From Caulobacter sp. UNC358MFTsu5.1 (GTDB lineage: Bacteria; Pseudomonadota; Alphaproteobacteria; Caulobacterales; Caulobacteraceae), in the NCBI RefSeq assembly GCF_000712075.1, contig NZ_JONW01000008.1, forward strand, positions 1-64,000: a DNA stretch of 64,000 nt. Direction: 5' to 3'. The translations under genes and the position numbers were made by a program. This document shows, one piece after another, positions 61,778 to 64,000 of the stretch. Below the pieces are notes generated by a model. It did not search any database. It saw nothing but the letters and a program-made list of their open reading frames with translations, and was not told where the DNA came from. Within the stretch, counting starts at the first letter, position 1, and each line of letters starts with the position of its first letter.

Positions 61778-62887
61778 ATGAATTCCGACCTCGACACCGA
61801 CACCGCCGCGGCGCGGGCGCTCTTCCAGTCGCTCGAAGGCATGGAGGGGCTGTCGCGGCCCGAGCCCGCCGTCGCGACGAAGACCAAGGCCGGCTTCCCA
61901 GGCCAGGCGGCCCTGCTGAAGCTCTATCCCGGCGTGCTGGTGGCGGTGACCATCGCCCTGGCCTCGCAGTGGCTGGCCCAGCACTACGGCGCGCCGGTCA
62001 TGCTGTTCGCCCTGCTGTTCGGCATGACCTTCCACTTCCTGCACCAGGAAGGCCGCTGCATCCCCGGCATCGAGTTCTCGTCCAAGGCCGTCCTGCGCTT
62101 CGGCGTGGCCCTGCTGGGCGCGCGGATCACCGCCAGCCAGATCCTGGGCCTGGGCCTGACCCCGATCATCATGGTCATCGTCGGCATCGGCTCGACCATC
62201 GCCCTGGGCGCGTTCGTGGCCAAGCGCATGGGCCTGCGCTCCAGCTTCGGCGTGCTGTCGGGCGGCGCCGTCGGCATCTGCGGGGCCTCGGCGGCCCTGG
62301 CCATCGCCTCGGTCCTGCCGCGCGGCAAGGACGCAGAACGCGACACCATCCTGGCGGTCGTCACGGTCACGGCCCTGTCGACCATCGCCATGATCACCTA
62401 TCCGCTGCTGACGGCGGCCCTGCACCTGGACCACACCCGGGCGGGGGTCTTCCTGGGCGGCACGATCCACGACGTGGCCCAGGTGGTCGGCGCCGGCTAC
62501 ATGATCTCGCCGCACACCGGCGACGTGGCCACCTATGTGAAGCTGCTGCGGGTGACCATGCTGCTGCCGGTGGTCTTCACCATCGCCTTCGTCGTGGCGC
62601 GGATGGGTCCCGGCGCGAGCGGCGGCGCCAAGCCGACCGTGCCGCTGTTCCTGATCGGCTTCGCGGCCCTGGTCGTCATCAACAGCCTGGGCTGGCTGGC
62701 CAAGCCGGTCACAGACGCGGCCAACGAGGTCTCGCGCTGGTGCCTGGTCACCGCCATCGCGGGCCTGGGCATGAAGACCTCGTTCAAGGACCTGATGACC
62801 GCCGGCTGGCGGCCCGTGGCCCTGATGGTGTTCGAGACGGTGTGGATCGCCGGCGTGGTGCTGGTGGCAGTGGAGTTCTTCACCTAG
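61778..62887 (+). CDS. YeiH/UPF0324 family putative sulfate exporter
   Basis: 369 residues, about 10 membrane helices after a charged cytoplasmic leader of about 40 residues. Family blocks are LLFGMTFHFLHQEGRCIPGIEFSSK, FGVALLGARIT, SGGAVGICGASAALAIASV, GGTIHDVAQVVGAG and GLGMKTSFKDL. The family is annotated as a sulfate or taurine-linked exporter, but the substrate is poorly supported experimentally. Its 3' end overlaps the convergent esterase gene by 8 bases. Confidence 0.9.
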   Translation: MNSDLDTDTAAARALFQSLEGMEGLSRPEPAVATKTKAGFPGQAALLKLYPGVLVAVTIALASQWLAQHYGAPVMLFALLFGMTFHFLHQEGRCIPGIEFSSKAVLRFGVALLGARITASQILGLGLTPIIMVIVGIGSTIALGAFVAKRMGLRSSFGVLSGGAVGICGASAALAIASVLPRGKDAERDTILAVVTVTALSTIAMITYPLLTAALHLDHTRAGVFLGGTIHDVAQVVGAGYMISPHTGDVATYVKLLRVTMLLPVVFTIAFVVARMGPGASGGAKPTVPLFLIGFAALVVINSLGWLAKPVTDAANEVSRWCLVTAIAGLGMKTSFKDLMTAGWRPVALMVFETVWIAGVVLVAVEFFT

Positions 62888-63557
62888 CGGCGGTCTGGAT
62901 CGACCGCAGCGCCTGGGCCACCAGCGGCGCCAGCCGGTCGCCGATGACCCGCGCGCCCGCGGCGTTGGGGTGGATGCCGTCGCCCTGCATCAGCTGCCGC
63001 GAGCCGCCCACCCCGGCCAGGATGTTGGGATAGAGCGGCGCCGAGAACTCCCGCGCGAGGGCTGGATAGACGGCGTTGAACTCGCGCGCGTAGCCCGCCC
63101 CGAACAGCGTTGGCGCGCCGACCCCGACCAGCACGACCCCGATCCGCCGGTCCCGCAGGCTCTGCAGGATGGCGCGCAGATTGGCCTTGGTCACCCGGGG
63201 CTCGATCCCCTGCAGCAGGTCGTTGCCGCCCAGGGCCACGACGCACAGGGCGGTGTCCGGCGGGACGCTCCGGTTGACCCGCGCCAGGCCGCCGCCGCTG
63301 GTGTCGCCCGGCACGCCGGCGGCGCGCACCTGGGCGACCACGCCCATCCGGGTCAGGGCCGCCTGCAGCTGGGCCGGCATGGCGGCCTGGGCCGGAACGC
63401 CCAACCCCGAGGTGATGGAGTCGCCCAGCACCGTCACGACCGGGGGTTTCGGCGGCAGCCTCGGCTGGATTCGCGGCGCGGCGGCGGCCTGGCCGGCCAG
63501 CAGCAGGCCGACCAGGAACGCGCGGCGATCGGGCAAACGCGGTGCGGTGAAGCTCAT
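62880..63557 (-). CDS. SGNH/GDSL hydrolase (TesA-like lysophospholipase/arylesterase)
   Basis: 225 residues with an N-terminal export signal (RRAFLVGLLLAGQAAAAP). SGNH blocks are VLGDSITSGLG (Ser47), a Gly in GDTSGGG, GGND in VALGGNDLL and the Asp/His in DGIHPN. The pattern is that of TesA/arylesterases acting on acyl esters or thioesters in the periplasm. The C-terminus overlaps the convergent YeiH gene. It precedes the carboxypeptidase gene region on the opposite flank with a 55-base gap. Confidence 0.9.
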   Translation of the reverse strand: MSFTAPRLPDRRAFLVGLLLAGQAAAAPRIQPRLPPKPPVVTVLGDSITSGLGVPAQAAMPAQLQAALTRMGVVAQVRAAGVPGDTSGGGLARVNRSVPPDTALCVVALGGNDLLQGIEPRVTKANLRAILQSLRDRRIGVVLVGVGAPTLFGAGYAREFNAVYPALAREFSAPLYPNILAGVGGSRQLMQGDGIHPNAAGARVIGDRLAPLVAQALRSIQTAAR

Positions 63558-63612
63558 GACTCCCTGTGTACGCTGGCTGTCGTCCAGACAATGTCCACGA
63601 ATTCGGGAGGTT

Positions 63613-64000
63613 TCATGACCGGGTTTTCGCCGCGCCCTGTTTCGGGGTCTTGGACGGCGGAGACGCTTTCGGCGGCGGCTTGGGCGCTGCGGTTGCGGGG
63701 GCCGGCGCCGGAGGCGGCGTCAGCAGCGGATCGCCCGGACGGCCTGACCCCGCCAACGGCAGGCTGTTGATCGGCACGCCCGGCAGCATCGGCTCGCCCG
63801 TCCATTCCCAGTGCCAGGGCTCGAACGCATAGTTGACGAAGCCGAACCGCCCCGCGTTGGCCACCAGCCAGCGATAGAGGTCCGACCGGGCCATCGCCAG
63901 GCGGTTGGCGTCGGCGCTGGAGTCCGGTCCGAAGCCCGGGGCGGCGGCGATGAACATGTCCAGGGCCAGGCCCGTGCGGTGGGCCGAGCAGATGGTGCGC
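63613..64000 (-). CDS. D-Ala-D-Ala carboxypeptidase/M15 (VanY-like) peptidase, 5' end missing
   Basis: Only the C-terminal part is inside the window; the frame stays open to base 64000. The M15B zinc site is visible as SAHRTGLALDM (SxHxxGxAxD) and the second His in FEPWHWEWTGE. The last 55 residues are a Pro/Ala/Lys-rich tail (PPPAPAPATAAPKPPPK) that is disordered and basic, perhaps for wall binding. Expected role: trimming D-Ala from peptidoglycan stem peptides. Confidence 0.88.
   Translation of the reverse strand, partial: RTICSAHRTGLALDMFIAAAPGFGPDSSADANRLAMARSDLYRWLVANAGRFGFVNYAFEPWHWEWTGEPMLPGVPINSLPLAGSGRPGDPLLTPPPAPAPATAAPKPPPKASPPSKTPKQGAAKTRS

Noticed and set aside
57444-61781. 1445-codon open frame spanning both RND genes in another frame
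   Set aside because: It is an Arg/Gly/Pro-rich shadow of the adaptor and permease genes, with no recognisable domain and no ribosome site.

Overview
The window is about 64 kb of very GC-rich, densely packed chromosome. GTG and TTG starts are common, there are many TonB-dependent receptors, RND efflux genes and hut genes of the HutF type, and multi-hairpin intergenic repeats recur. All of this points to an alphaproteobacterium of the Caulobacter group (Caulobacteraceae). No rRNA, tRNA, CRISPR array, integrase or insertion sequence was seen. The genus is inferred from gene content, not from a marker gene.

Layout. From 0.4 to 16.5 kb lies a mixed housekeeping stretch: an Oar-like TonB receptor, a DUF442 phosphatase-like protein, an MBL hydrolase, an unusual acyl-CoA ligase fused to a DUF1499 membrane protein, a hybrid histidine kinase, a phosphotransferase/ATPase, a TetR regulator with a clear palindromic operator, pdxH, a J-domain protein, an NTF2-like protein and two tiny genes (50 and 53 codons). 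From 16.7 to 27.3 kb is the first half of a plant-polysaccharide locus that best fits xyloglucan: a CE20-type acetylesterase, GH3, GH97, GH74 and GH29, followed by an SDR. From 28.3 to 36.6 kb is a complete histidine-utilisation regulon, with hutC-hutF divergent from hutI-hutH-hutG-hutU-hutD around a HutC-type operator. After an M23 peptidase the polysaccharide locus resumes (37.6-47.0 kb) with a PA14-containing GH31 alpha-xylosidase, a GH35 beta-galactosidase, a flavin-dependent halogenase homologue and a large TonB receptor. Divergent from the receptor (47.3-55.4 kb) run an IlvD/Edd sugar-acid dehydratase, KDGal kinase (dgoK), KDPGal aldolase (dgoA), an SSS symporter, a FadR-type GntR regulator, a GH5 endoglucanase and an aldo/keto reductase. 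From 55.4 kb come a LuxR-type HTH gene with a second gene nested in another frame, small helical and membrane proteins, an RND efflux pair, a YeiH family transporter, an SGNH esterase and the 3' part of an M15/VanY-like carboxypeptidase cut by the window end.

How the genes work together (inference). The TonB receptor would import xyloglucan oligosaccharides cut by GH74 and GH5. CE20 would remove acetyl groups, GH35 galactose, GH29 fucose, GH31 xylose and GH3 glucose. Released galactose could enter a De Ley-Doudoroff route through the dehydratase, DgoK and DgoA. A shared 14-bp palindrome, TGAYARCGYTRTYA (first base C at one site), stands before GH3/GH97, GH35, the TonB receptor/dehydratase pair and GH5. 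It ties the two halves into one putative regulon even though the hut operon sits between them. Four families of intergenic palindromic repeats mark many of the block junctions.
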